Below, in pieces: positions 24,068 through 34,983 of a stretch of 64,000 nt of DNA (positions are counted from its first letter, which is position 1; each line of letters starts with the position of its first letter). Source of the DNA: Cryptomeria japonica (Eukaryota > Streptophyta > Pinopsida > Cupressales > Cupressaceae); contig NC_081413.1 in NCBI RefSeq assembly GCF_030272615.1, positions 164,457,080-164,521,079 of the forward strand. The letters are read 5' to 3'. A program made the translations under genes and the position numbers. The notes beneath the pieces were generated by a model. That model was not told the origin of the DNA and made no database searches. It saw only the letters and a program-made list of their open reading frames with translations.

Positions 24068-27000
24068 CTACACTGTACCGGTGAGAATGTGCATTTTCTC
24101 TTCCGGTGTCTTCAGTCCGGGAACCAGAGCCTCAGATATTTCTTTTCTTAAAGAAATAAGATACTCTAGTCTTGGACTAAGTCTGCATTTTAAGTCCTTT
24201 TCCTTATCCTTTATTCCCTGTTTGTATTTCTCCAATTTCTTGATTTTCTCTTCCTGCTCTGCAATTTTCTTTTCTAATTCCAAAAATGAATCTAATGTTC
24301 TAATCAAGTTATCAGCAATATTATTTATCTTCTCTTGAGCTTTGTTGATCTCCTTGTCAAGATCCTCTGTTAAGACACTTGTTTTGCAAGTATCCCTGTA
24401 CAGTTTTTTGAAGTCATAGATTATTTCTCCAAGTTCCAGTAAAAGGGTGTCCATTTCTTCCTTATTTTTCTTAACAATATCCTCAAAGAATTTCTATTTT
24501 TCTTTTATTAGTCTTTCCTTAAGTGTGTCCTCATTTATTTTATCAATAGTCAATAGGTTGTCGGTGATAAACTTAGACAATGTGTCTAGTTGACCTAAAG
24601 AATCTTTATTCTCAGCACTGCACTTTGGTGCTATTAATTTAAGAATTGGTATAGTATCATCAATAGCTTTATAGGCTTGTACATTGCATTCCATGATCTT
24701 CTTTATTGAATCTAATAGGACCTCAATTACATTAGTAGGTCTGAATTCTATCATAGATGTACCAAATGTTTGTCCAACAATTTTTACAATAGCCATGCTA
24801 CCGGTTGTGGTTATTTCCTTGCTTGGCTCGACCTCTGGTAGGTCTGTCTATGTTTGCATTTCCACAAACAAAGGTTAATCATTTTCAGTTTGGGCCGGTG
24901 GCACTGTGTTTGTTTGTACCTGTGCTTCAACCTCTACCTGTTTGGGTTTCTCCAATTGTGTCTCAGATGATTTCTCTGAGTTTTCAATTGCCGGTTTCTT
25001 AGTTTGTGCCTCTGAACTTTCCTTAGCAGGTTCTTCAGATGGTTTGTCTATTGTATCTACCAATTTCTCAGTTGTATCCTCTGTCGATCGCTCTGCCTGT
25101 GAAGGTGTTTTTGTGTTTAACTCAACTTCTGTAGTCGGTGACTCAGTAGTCACATCTTTCTCCTTATCCTCAGTGGTCTCCCTGTCAACCACGACATTAA
25201 CTTCCTGAGTATCTACATTTACTATATACAAAATTTCTGATTCAAGGTTTGTATCTTGTACCGGAGTTTCCATACTCTCAGTGGCCGGTTGATTTTCAAT
25301 GATATCTATAGGTGGAGTATCTGAAGGAGGTGGGGGCATATTGTCAGTTATTTTTAAACTTTGTGGTCCACCTACCATACCTTTACCCTTGTCTCTATCC
25401 TTTTGATATACTTTGATAGTTTTAGGTCAGAGTAATTCTTCCTCTTTTTCTTTTTCCACAAAGAATATATCCCATCCATCTATTATTTCTTCAGATACTT
25501 CAGTTACTCTGCTTGCCATTAGTGCTACATGCTAGTGAGTAGTAGAAAATACTGTCCGGTTAGCCTCACTAATTAATTTGTCTATTTCATCAGGTGAGTT
25601 AACTGGATGCACTGCCAGTAATTTTTCAATTTTAATCTTGTTATCTTGTTCAACAATAGATAATCTTCTAGCTTCTAATCTCCTATACAAGTCATTTGGA
25701 ATTTCATCAACAATTTGCATCAAAAATTTCTTGTATATATCTAAGTGTAGAATTACACTATTCTCTATACTTTTCTTATCATCAGCTGATAGTGTATTGT
25801 ACATTTTATTGATATTCTTTAGCTTACCATCCTCAGTTATTACACTAAGAAGTTTGTCAATAGGGGCAATAGTTTGTTTCATCTTCTTCTTCTTAGGAGT
25901 CATTTTCTTTGCCAGAGGCCTTACTGCCTGTTGCTTCTGTCTTGTCCTTTTTTGTGTAGGAGAAGGTACCGGTGAAGGTTTTCTTTTCCTCTCAAATCTC
26001 TTGAATACAGCAGGGATGTCACTTTCAGAAGAAGTTCCAACCGATGAAAGGTGAGTTTCCGGTTGAAGTGCTTCCAACTCACTTTCAGTTATACCAGTTT
26101 GTTTTAGCACATCTTCCTTGATTGCCTTTTCCTGTTGAGTTCCTTTTCTAATGGTTGCTTCTACGTTCTTAACTCTTTTCCTTGATTGTATAGTGCTCTC
26201 AATTGTTTCTACACTACCAAATACTTTCTCTTCCGGTTCCTTAGGGGCTTCAAGGAGGGCTTTTGGATAAGTTTCTATGATGTTATCATCTGTCTCATAT
26301 CCCATTTCAGTTACCCAGATGGTTCTAGGGATATCTACCTCCATCCAAATTTCATCTTTCTTGATCACAAAACAGATTTCCTTTTGATACTTATCCACAA
26401 TAGCTTGTGATAGTCTTACTCTAGTCTTCATTCTAGCCTTCAATGCTTGAAAATGCTCATTTATGTTTTTCTCCCTATTCTCTCACATATTGTTCAATAG
26501 TTTTGATAGTTGTTTTCCTACCAGTATATCAAATCCAAAATCTCTAGCACCAATACTGGGTACTTGTTTGGTTATGTATAGCATCAAACAAACAAGTAAG
26601 TTTCCAAATCTAAATGTTCCTTTCTTGTCTCTTTTGATCTTACCCAAATTGTCTATCAACTCATCTTTGAGCCATTCACATATGTCTATTCTTGCATTAT
26701 CATTTACCATATCATAGGCACTCTTAATACATAGGCTAGAAACTGAGTTTAACCTATTTGCATGTGTAGCCTTATAACCTAAGACCATACTGATAAATCT
26801 GATATTTGTATCCTTCACATCATTTACCCTTAGAGATCTCTTATCAAATTTTGCACCGGTTAGGATTGTCACTAAGTCATTTGAGACCTTCTTAGTTTTG
26901 TCAGGTCTGTTGCCGGTGGAGGGTAACCCTGTTATAGCTTTTACTGCTTCTTTTGTGATTTTATGAATAGAGTCTAACCAGAAAAATTCACCATGTACTC

Positions 27001-27366
27001 TGATTAACACAATCCATATGATATCCTTGGGAAAATCTGGGATACTAAGAATTTTAGTGAAACCTAGGGTTTCTACTATCTTATGTTCAGGTTTGACATT
27101 TCCGGATTCATCACAAATTACAGTCTTATACATATTTTTAATTTCAGCATCACCTAGTTCATCAATATGACAATGTATATATATATATATATATATATTC
27201 TAGGGTCTTCAACATATACTACTCCTTTAGGGATTTGAGAGAATGCACCTATGCTATAATCTTTCTTAGAAATTTCAAGAACTAGCTGAAATACGGTTCT
27301 AGGTCGCTTAACAACTTCAACAATAGTAGGGTTTACAATAAATTCAGGAGTGGATGAAGATGCCAT
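24068..27366 (-). pseudogene. ORF2: long non-pol protein of the non-autonomous element
   Basis: From 27,366 (MASSSTPEFIVNPTIVEVVK) to 24,068 one coding region of about 1,100 codons can be followed. After a frame change at a (TA)n run near 27,190, all later pieces share one frame and are separated only by stops. The N-terminal 300 residues look globular: RVHGEFFWLDSIHKITKEAV, then KAITGLPSTGNRP, then VTILTGAKFDKRSLRVND and GNLLVCLMLYITKQVPSIGA. A basic stretch (KKMTPKKKKMKQT) may be a nuclear signal. A long Glu/Thr/Pro-rich disordered part follows (VDRETTEDKEKDVTTES). The C-terminus is coiled coil (LELEKKIAEQEEKIKKLEKY). The ITKEAVKAITGLPSTG pattern resembles plant-mobile-domain proteins; function unknown. 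Confidence 0.82.
27176..27198. repeat. (TA)n microsatellite inside ORF2
   Basis: An uninterrupted TA run of about 23 bases. The ORF2 frame differs on its two sides, so length change of this run is the probable cause of the frameshift. Confidence 0.9.
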
Positions 27367-27710
27367 AGCTATAAATACCTCAATCTGCCTTAAGGATGAA
27401 TGATTTGATAGATTGCTTCACTTATTTTCTTAGAGTACCTTCGCTTTGCAATTTTTGCACTCTCGAAGATTTGAATGCTCGGTGAATGAAAAAGGATCCA
27501 AAACACTTGCTTTATAATGTTATTTTTGCCAACTACCATATTTAATGCTTATCAGTTAAGTCACAACTTAACTCATCTACTGGTATAGGAGTAATTTCAA
27601 CTTCTCACCATCAACCGAGGGAATAATAGCATGTTTTTCATTTTGTTGTTAAACCCTCAAAAGAATTTTCTTCAGTTAGATGAAGAGTCTCCTGTCGGTG
27701 GAGTGTTACT

Positions 27711-28793
27711 CTATTCTGTCGGTGGAGGAGTAATCACATCAACATTTTGATCTGACTTTCTGACCCATGGTTTTGAGAATTCTTGCTTTACCTCTTCAAC
27801 TTTTTCTTTACCTTTCAAACTAGGACCTTTTTTATTTGTCGGTGATGCCTTACTTCTACAAAATTTTGCAATATTTCCAATTTTGTTATAGGCATAACAA
27901 GTCACATTGTTCTTCTGAATAGCTTTCCCATATCCTATGTTGGTATGTGTTTTGCATTGATTAGATAAGTGCCCAAATCTTCCACAAACATAACATCTCA
28001 CATTCATTCTGCAATTTTCTGAATTATGACCAATCTTGTTGAATTTAGAACATTGATTGGTGGGTGTATTAGTATTCTGATAATTTCTAGATCTACATTG
28101 ATTTGCTCTATGACCATACTTGTTATATTTAAAGCATTTGCCATTAAACTTGTAAGCAGTAGGTTGTCTTACCAGTTTGCTATGATCATGGTTGTTTGCA
28201 GTACCGGAGCTTTCACCAACTTCAAAGCCAAGGCCATTTATATCACCATTAGGTTTCTGATTCTTCAGCATGTCACCAAGTTCTTCTGAACTTTTCTTGA
28301 ATTTTTCCTTGTGATGATTTATAGCAGTTAGTTCACTCTCCAAGATTCCTTTTTGGCTTATGAGTTCAGTTCTGTCATTTTGTGTGTGCATTAGATCTGT
28401 CTTCAACATATCATTTTCATGACTGAGTCTTGTGTTTTCATTTCCAGCATCATTTAGTCTTTTAACCAAGTCTTCTTCAATTTCTTTACAAAATATCATA
28501 GTCATATCCTGCATCTCATTTTGTGTTGTACTGGTCTCTTGTCTTAGCTGGTTTACCAAATCATTAAGAGTTTCCTTTTCATCATTCTCATTCTGCATCT
28601 TTTCACAAAGTTCTCTTCTCTTATTTCTTACAATGGTAAGATTTTCTTAAAGTGCTTGAATGATATCCTGAGTAGCCTTGAGATCATCTTCAAGTTTGAT
28701 ATTCTTCACCTTTTCTGCATCATAGTCTGAAAGAGTTGTTTCCAATTGTTTTCTCAAGTTTTCCATCTCTACCAATGACAAGATCTTCCTCAT
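27711..28793 (-). pseudogene. ORF1: coiled coil plus four zinc knuckles
   Basis: From the ATG at 28,793 the frame runs about 360 codons with a single TAA near codon 49 (28,649-28,647). Residues 1-190 are charged and heptad-like (NLRKQLETTLSDYDAEKV, LVNQLRQETSTTQNEM), predicting a long coiled coil. Four knuckle-like motifs follow: CFKYNKYGHRANQC, CSKFNKIGHNSENC, CYVCGRFGHLSNQC and CYAYNKIGNIAKFC. Only the third keeps all four C/C/H/C ligands; the others have lost the second cysteine, and the fourth also the histidine. The end is basic, then proline-rich. It may replace gag in RNA binding or packaging, but the normal copia gag core is absent. Tail VITPPPTE. Confidence 0.85.
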
Positions 28794-28817
28794 GCTATTA
28801 GGCTTTTGAAAATAGAG

Positions 28818-28837
28818 GACCAGGCTCTAATACCAAT
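28818..28837 (-). promoter_or_regulatory. Primer binding site of the non-autonomous element
   Basis: The minus strand reads ATTGGTATTAGAGCCTGGTC directly after the LTR; TGGTATTAGAGC is complementary to initiator tRNA-Met with one change from the copia-C site. Confidence 0.85.
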
Positions 28838-29608
28838 TGTTAGGATTCCCAAAGATACTGAGAGTGGGGGTGAATCAGTATCTAACCGGTATATAAATTT
28901 ACTTGACTTAAAACATGAAAAACATATTAAAACTGTGTACCAGTAAACTAGAAATAATGCAGTAAATAAAAATAAGAACAACCACATGAGAAGCACACCA
29001 TAACATAGTATTTTAACGAGGAAACCCAGTGTGGGAAAAACCTCAGTGGGATTTGTGACCCACAATATTCGCTTACTGGCCAATAAGGGAATATTACTCT
29101 TACAATAGGGGCCTGCACATGCAGGAAGGCCAAATGCCTAGAGCTCACTGCTCAATTACAAAAGAAGTCACACTGACTTACAAAAATGGATTATATTAGT
29201 CCAATGTCTTGTACTGCTTCAGATTAGCATCTGCTATGCCAGATCCAGTACCAGTTTAAGCTCTGCTACATACATAAACTCTTAACCTATAATTTGCATA
29301 TTAGGTCTGCATAATTTCTCCTATCTCCTTATTACAAAATGTTCTACAATGATCTCATACATATATGAGTCATTTTACAACTTTCCATGTTGGCTTACAA
29401 TGATTTTACAATTAATTACAAAATAGATTATAAACAAAATTCTTGTCGGCTAGGGTGTCGATATCCTTCCTTTCACTGCCGGTGTAGAGTTTGTCATTGT
29501 CGGTGCTGGTATTCTAACTTGCCGGTATCATATGATTGCAAGGTTGCACATCAATGACAAAACCTTCAATCACCTACAATTTCTCATTGGAGTGTGCATT
29601 TGCCAACA
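28838..29608 (-). repeat. 5' LTR of the non-autonomous element
   Basis: 771 bases, next to the primer site, so it is the 5' LTR in element orientation. It closely matches 22,968-23,736; small indels are visible near 29,425-29,500 versus 23,552-23,650. Confidence 0.93.
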
Positions 29609-30289
29609 GATACCTCATGATTTTAACATGTCCTAAATAGTGGAAAATTGACCTATGCAAGAAACTCAACTCAACATGGATCAAAGGAGACCTAATAGTG
29701 GAGGTACTAGAGGACCACGTTTCATGTTTGAGTCACCCTCATCCTTGTTTCAAAAACCTGAGATCCCAAATACACATGGTCAAGCTTATGATACTCATGA
29801 AAGAAAATCTCATGAACAACTCTGTCTACACAGACCATTATGGAAATCTTATGCAGATAAATACACTCAATTGTGTATCAATGCTAAGGACCAACCTCCA
29901 AAACAATTGTATATCCAGAGGCATGCTCAAAATTTGGACACAAGAAAACCCTGTGTTATCACTGTTTTAAAAAATGGATGTTCTCAGTCCATAATTTGCT
30001 AGGTTTTTTGAATTTTTGAGTGTGATATCGCCCATGTTCTTTAAAAAAAAAAATTAAATCCTAAGGGGTTCAGGGTTTAGTTTTTAAGTCACTTCAATAG
30101 CTGAGAAAAGCCCTTCTGGTTTCTAATTTGGTGTTACTTTATTCACTTAAGTGATGGGTCCATTTATCATAAAAGTGTTCCCCCCTTAGCATTTACCTAG
30201 GTGGTCCCTTTAAATGTTTTAATTTTTATTTGCTTTTAAATCTTCCTTTTCTAATGTCCGTCAAGCCTTGTAAGCATCATGCAACTTTC

Positions 30290-31740
30290 TGTTGATCTGA
30301 CGGCCCGCGTTGATTCGCGACCAAAAAGTACTTGAAAGTTAGCTTCTGTGAAGTAGCGAAAGGCAAAAGTGGACCCGGCATATAGGCTGGACCAAAGCTA
30401 AACACCGATCAAGTTTCATCTGATCGGACGGACAGCATGGTTTCATGAGATCAAGCTCAACGTGTTTTAACCTTCGCGAAATGGCAAAAGGGTTTGGCAG
30501 GTCCCAAAGACAAGTGGTCTTCTTTGGTTAAAGAGTGATCGGGTTGGAAAAGGATCAATGGCTCGCGTTGATTCACGACCAGGAGATGCACGAGTTCTAC
30601 CTTTAGCGAAATAGCGAAAAGGTGGTGGGTCCCGCTAAAAGTGGTAGTGAAGATGATTGGTCCAATTGGTAATAATAGAGCAGTGATGAGGTGCCCAGTT
30701 GGTGGCTCATAGTAGGCCCGGGTAAGGTTGTCATAAAAGGAATAAACAATGAGCAGTTTCTTATGATCTGACAGCTCGCGTGGATTCGCGAAGGTAAGAT
30801 TCTAGTGAATAAAAGCCTGAGAAATGGCAAAAAGGCTGGTGGGCCCAAAGGACAAGCAAGGCACGAAGGTAAAAGTCGGTCAACTTTGTTTTGATCCAAT
30901 GGTTCTCATGGTTTTGTGGTTGCAAGCTGAACGAAGATTAATGTTCACGAAATGGCAAAAGATAGGTGGAAATCACACGAAGGCATGACAGCTGGTCCAT
31001 TTCATAGGTTTCGATAGCGATTTGTCAAGTGACACGTGGTTTTAAAAAAGTGGTTGAGGGCCCGCCTAGGTGTAACCAGCAGTTATGTGGGAATAATAAA
31101 GATAACACGTGGCAAATTAAAGATGGAACCCTGAGAAGTTTCCAGGGCTAATGGCCGACTGCCATGTGGCATTTATTAATCGGAGAACAAGCGGGGTAAG
31201 AAATTCCCGGATAAAGGGCCCACTTAAAAGGCATTCATCTCAAGATTGATCCAACGCTTCTCATTATTTCATGGCCTGAAGATGCCAACAACTTAACTTT
31301 AGTGAAATGGCAAAAATCGTTAGCCATCAAGATGAGGCACGGTTAGTTAAAAGGATGGATGGTCCCAGTTGGAGTTAAAGACCGGGTGATTTGAGCTCGA
31401 TCTGATGGCTCACGTGGCTTTGTGAAAGAAAAGTGTTCGAGGGGTAAAGCCCATGAAGTGGCAAAAAGGAGGTAGGGCCCGGCACTAACACAGTGAGATT
31501 AAGTAAAGAATAAAGACCGATCAAGTTCCATCTGATCGGATGGCTGGCGCGGCTTCGCTGGGTTAAAATGCACGTTGGCTACCGTCTGCGAAATAGCGAA
31601 AGGATTTCTAGCCCATTGCCAAATGAGGAAAAGTAAAAGGGTAAAGGAAGTGCAAGTTTTATTTGATCTAGCGGTTGGCGTGACTTCACTAGATGAACAT
31701 GCAAGGGTGTTATGCTCTGCGAAATGGCAAAACAGCAAAA
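30290..31740 (+). repeat. CpG-rich degenerate tandem array, about 130-bp unit
   Basis: A unit made of two landmarks recurs nine times. The first resembles TGATCxGACGGCTCGCGTGG (about 30,293, 30,419, 30,764, 31,400, 31,532). The second resembles GCGAAATGGCAAAA, found at about 30,353, 30,475, 30,605, 30,819, 30,947, 31,301, 31,452, 31,588 and 31,719. Most spacings are 122-155 bases; two larger gaps probably hold missing units. The array is much richer in CG than its surroundings. It precedes the reading frame at 32,070. Confidence 0.78.
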
Positions 31741-32069
31741 AGAAAATACACGGACATGTTATGACCCATTGGAGCAAAATTTTTGAATTCTTCCATGAAT
31801 TCAATTCTGAAAGGACCGTCGAAGCATGCGGTATCAATGTCGCAATTAAGAGCCCGATTATTGTATATGGTCTCACATCAATTGAATGTAAGCATTATTT
31901 CGAAGAGCTATTGCAAAAAGGCAGGTGCAGAGCAGTTTTTTTCAAGACAAGAATGGGTTTTCTTGTATTTTTGCTTATCAATTACTTGACAGTTTGTTTG
32001 AATTGGGGTTTTGTTCTATTATAGAATTGTTGTGGTTAGTAATTAAGTTACTTGCATAGTATTATTGAG

Positions 32070-33328
32070 ATGGCACCTAAAAGGGAGTTCTCAGGGAAAG
32101 TTAATTACCATGAGAGGGCAATCTGTGATGATTTCCTGGAATAGTTAGCCATGTCAACCAACTTGGCGGCTAAGGTTAAAGAGTTAGTGCCAAAGCTCCT
32201 CACCGGAGAATAGGAGAAGGATTGTACGAAAAAGGCAATTGGCTGAGAGACCCACAGATAAGATTGTCCGGATTGGGTTTATTCAAGGTCGGATTCAGTA
32301 TGAGACACTCCCCAACCCCAATGAACAGTATTTGGGAGTTGGATGTAGGCAAATTGGTGGTCCCTGGAGTGTTCATGGATGTGGATCTCCTAACTCAGAT
32401 TGCACACAACTATGACCCCATTACAAAGAGTGTTAGGGACATAAATGGAAAAACCCTCATTGAAATAAATGATGAGGTGTTCAGAGATGTATTTGGGCTC
32501 AGTGAAGTGTCCAATTACTTGGAACCCATCAATTTTAAATCATTGGCTCAGGTTTACAATGCACAAAGGAATCATCTTAGGAATGGGCCTCTTAAAGAGT
32601 TCTTTGTTAAAGTAGGCGGATTAACTATTGTAGGACCTAATACCATGGAGCCTTTCTCCTTAAATTTGTTCACTCTTAGAGCCAAGGGATTATACTAGTC
32701 ACTCTGCCAGATTTTTGGAGAGGATGTTGAAGCAAACATGTCAACTCATTACATGTTAATGATTGCTCAAATTTTAAATCCTTCTCTAGCAGTGACATTT
32801 GATTATGCCCCCTATATTACTGATGCCATCCACGAAGGCTTGATAGGGATAAAGAAAGGAAAAGTGGATAGGCCTTTTGGATGGTACTCCCTCCTCATGC
32901 ACCTATTTTTATTCAAGGGTGGTGATTACTTTGCAAATGGAATGGACCTAGTAAAAGAAAAGGATGGAGAGAAGATGCCAGTTCAGTTATGGAGCACAGT
33001 GTTGTCATGGGATAGAGAAGATGCTAGCTACTTGAGGTTTGATAAGTGCTTTGCTTCCAAGATCAGGACTCTTTTATGTTCAAAGAATCCGAGAGTCCCT
33101 AAAGCTCTTTTGGAGTTCCTTAGGCCAAAGGAGTTTGTTGAAGATATCAAAATTGTCCACAATTGGGGTGATATGTATTTATACCCTGTTTCCACAGTTT
33201 TCAGAGTGTTTGGTTTCAGAGGCACTCCATTTTTGTTGCCATATCGAGTCCCACTAAAAATAGGAATTGCAAAAGTCCTCAGGCAGATTGGAAGTGTGGA
33301 GATATTTGATAGTGGGAATATTGTTTAA
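32070..33328 (+). pseudogene. Passenger frame in the candidate solo LTR
   Basis: An ATG at 32,070 starts MAPKREFSGKVNYHERAICD. After stops and a shift near 32,210, the frame 32,222-33,328 is open except for one TAG at 32,696. It contains MNSIWELDVGKLVVPGVF, LTQIAHNYDPITKSVRDING, KTLIEINDEVFRDVFGLSEV, PFGWYSLLMHLFLFKGGDYF and VQLWSTVLSWDREDASYLRF, and ends FDSGNIV. It is not gag or pol. IAHNYDPITKSVRD..GKTLIEIND....VFGLS aligns by eye with IAQFYNADTRKYIDDQGRTV...VFGIP of the giant LTR frame. Function unknown; a plant-mobile-domain-like passenger is inferred. Confidence 0.7.
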
Positions 33329-33716
33329 ACTTAGATGACTCTGTGGCCTGGATAAGGCACTAGTATCAATTGTGGTTATCTTTTACATATCTTGTAGGTC
33401 AACACTGAACATGATTATAAGCTTTCTTTCTTTGTTTCGGTTATTTTTGAGGTGATAGGATTCATTGGTTTTCGGACTGGTTTACTATGGATCTGTCTTT
33501 TAAAAGTGTGAAGTCAATTCACATAAGGTATACCCGCCTGAACTTTGGATAAGTTTGAAGTGTAGAAGGTTATAAAACCTTGTCATATGTTGCTCTGAAT
33601 TTTCCTTCTCTTTGATTTCTCTTATGCAGATAGAGTTTATTATTTCATTGTAAGGGTTTTTAAAGGGAATCAAAATTTAAGAACAACACCTCGTGTCAAG
33701 CTTTGGGGGCACTACA
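33329..33716 (+). other. Non-coding end of the candidate solo LTR
   Basis: 388 bases without a gene, ending GGGGGCACTACA. An acceptor-like CATATCTTGTAGGTC lies near 33,388. Confidence 0.45.
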
Positions 33717-34983
33717 TGAGAACAAAATCATGACATACCTATAGAGTATGAAATGCATGGACAAAGCAAATATTCCATTCCTCATTATGACTCTATGCCA
33801 AGTGGTCCCTACATGCAGTATCATTATAGACCTCCTCCATATGAGATGTTTATGATCAATATCATCCATATATGCAGTACCCTCCTCCTCCACTCGGTGA
33901 CTTGGGCATGGGATATGGTCCAAGCAGTCGCTCTCCACCCAAAAGAAATTTGGAACAACAAATCAAGGACTTACAAAAGAAGATGGAGGACATCAATAAA
34001 CCAAAACCAGATTATACAATGAGAGATATATGTCCCTATCCATTTGATAGAAGCATTCCAATGCCTCCATTTCCTCCAAACTTTGTGACACCAAAGTTTG
34101 ATAAATATAGAGGAAAAGGAGACCCTAAGGCACATATAAGACAATTTTTCACACCTTGCATTGAGGTACAAGTAGAAGAAACGTACTTGATGTGATTGTT
34201 CCCACAAAACATAGGTGATCAAGCTATGGAATGGTTCTCCCAACTTCCACCTGGAATTAAGTCACGGGGTGATCTAGCAGAAGCTTTCATACAAAATTTC
34301 TCATATAACATAGAGATGGAGATATGAGTTACCACTTTGTGCAACACCAAACAAAAATATGGGGATTCATTTTCATCATTCTTACAAAGATGGAGGAATT
34401 TAGCTAGCAGATTCTCTTGTGAAATTCCACAAAAACAAACGGTGGAGATGTTTACACAAAATGTCAACAAAGAAATTGGTTATGACTTGAGGAAAGCTTG
34501 GAAACAAAGAAGGTCTTAATTGAGCAAGGAGTGATTAAGATATTCAAAGAAAATAAAGAGGAATTTAAAGGAAAGGACAATCCACAATTTTGGAACAAAA
34601 ACAAGAACATAGTAAATGATGGCATTGTTGATGCCAACACAATGAGACCAAAACTCATTCTTTCAGGATCAATTTCTTCTACAAACAACCAAGTAAATAC
34701 TCAAGCAACTTCAAAACCATGAAGGAAATACACCCCATTGGGAGAACCACTTGAGTCAACTTTTAGGAAGCTAGTGGCAAACAAGGTAATAACAATTCTA
34801 GACAATCCTCGATATGAACCAAAATTCAAACCAAATTGGTGGAATGACAATGAGTACTACGAATATCACAAGAGCAAGTGACATAAAATAAGAAATTGCC
34901 ATCGCTTGAAGAACATTATATAGGATCTTATTGATAAAGGTGATATTAAGATCGAGGGACATACATCTAATCAAGAACATGAG

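Larger units (their letters stand above)
22968..29608 (-). mobile_element. Non-autonomous LTR retrotransposon without pol
   Basis: Two closely similar LTRs (22,968-23,736 and 28,838-29,608) begin TGTTAGGATTCCCAAAG and end ATTTGCCAACA as read on the plus strand. They are flanked by a perfect GATAC duplication (22,963-22,967; 29,609-29,613). Orientation is minus: the tRNA-Met primer site abuts the right LTR and the purine tract abuts the left LTR. The 5.1-kb interior has two coding regions, a coiled-coil/zinc-knuckle protein and a long non-pol protein. There is no trace of protease, integrase, RT or RNase H. Terminal signals match the copia elements here, so movement in trans by copia enzymes is likely. 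Confidence 0.93.
30021..33716 (+). mobile_element. Candidate 3.7-kb solo LTR with internal coding frame
   Basis: Foreign sequence splits the gypsy-B gag at this point. The left end TGTGATATCGCCC resembles the start of the giant LTR (TGTTATATCC) and the right end is GGGGGCACTACA, so TG...CA ends are present. The flanks share TGAG (30,017-30,020 and 33,717-33,720), one base short of the normal 5-bp duplication. Inside, a CpG-rich repeat array is followed by a long reading frame, the same plan as the giant LTR. A solo LTR of a related giant-LTR family is the best reading, but another kind of insertion is possible. Confidence 0.55.
22628..34722 (+). pseudogene. Gypsy-B gag, interrupted by two insertions
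   Basis: Segments are 22,628-22,967, 29,609-30,020 and 33,717-34,722. The first starts MVETCSQKSRREAKEAQEST and ends SGAKI. After removal of the minus-strand element and one GATAC copy, the second continues in the same frame (PHDFNMS). The third, after the candidate solo LTR, begins with a tyrosine/proline-rich region (MPSGPYMQYHYRPPPYE) and the gypsy capsid core. The core pieces are PPFPPNFVTPKFDKYRGKGD, FTPCIEVQVEETY, DQAMEWFSQLPPG, FSSFLQRWRNLASR and EMFTQNVNKEIGYDL. A run of stops and small shifts inactivates it. No zinc knuckle is obvious. Confidence 0.87.

Noticed and set aside
30290-31740. CRISPR-like array
   Set aside because: Repeats are degenerate, units are about 130 bp and the context is a plant retrotransposon; no cas genes or uniform spacers.
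31575-32024. 149-codon open frame before the passenger frame of the candidate solo LTR
   Set aside because: Its first half lies in the degenerate CpG-rich repeat array and no part resembles a known protein; overlapping frames on both strands are also open.
34337-34519. Separate small gene in gypsy-B
   Set aside because: It is the C-terminal half of the gag capsid core (FSSFLQRWRNLASR) after a stop, not an independent gene.
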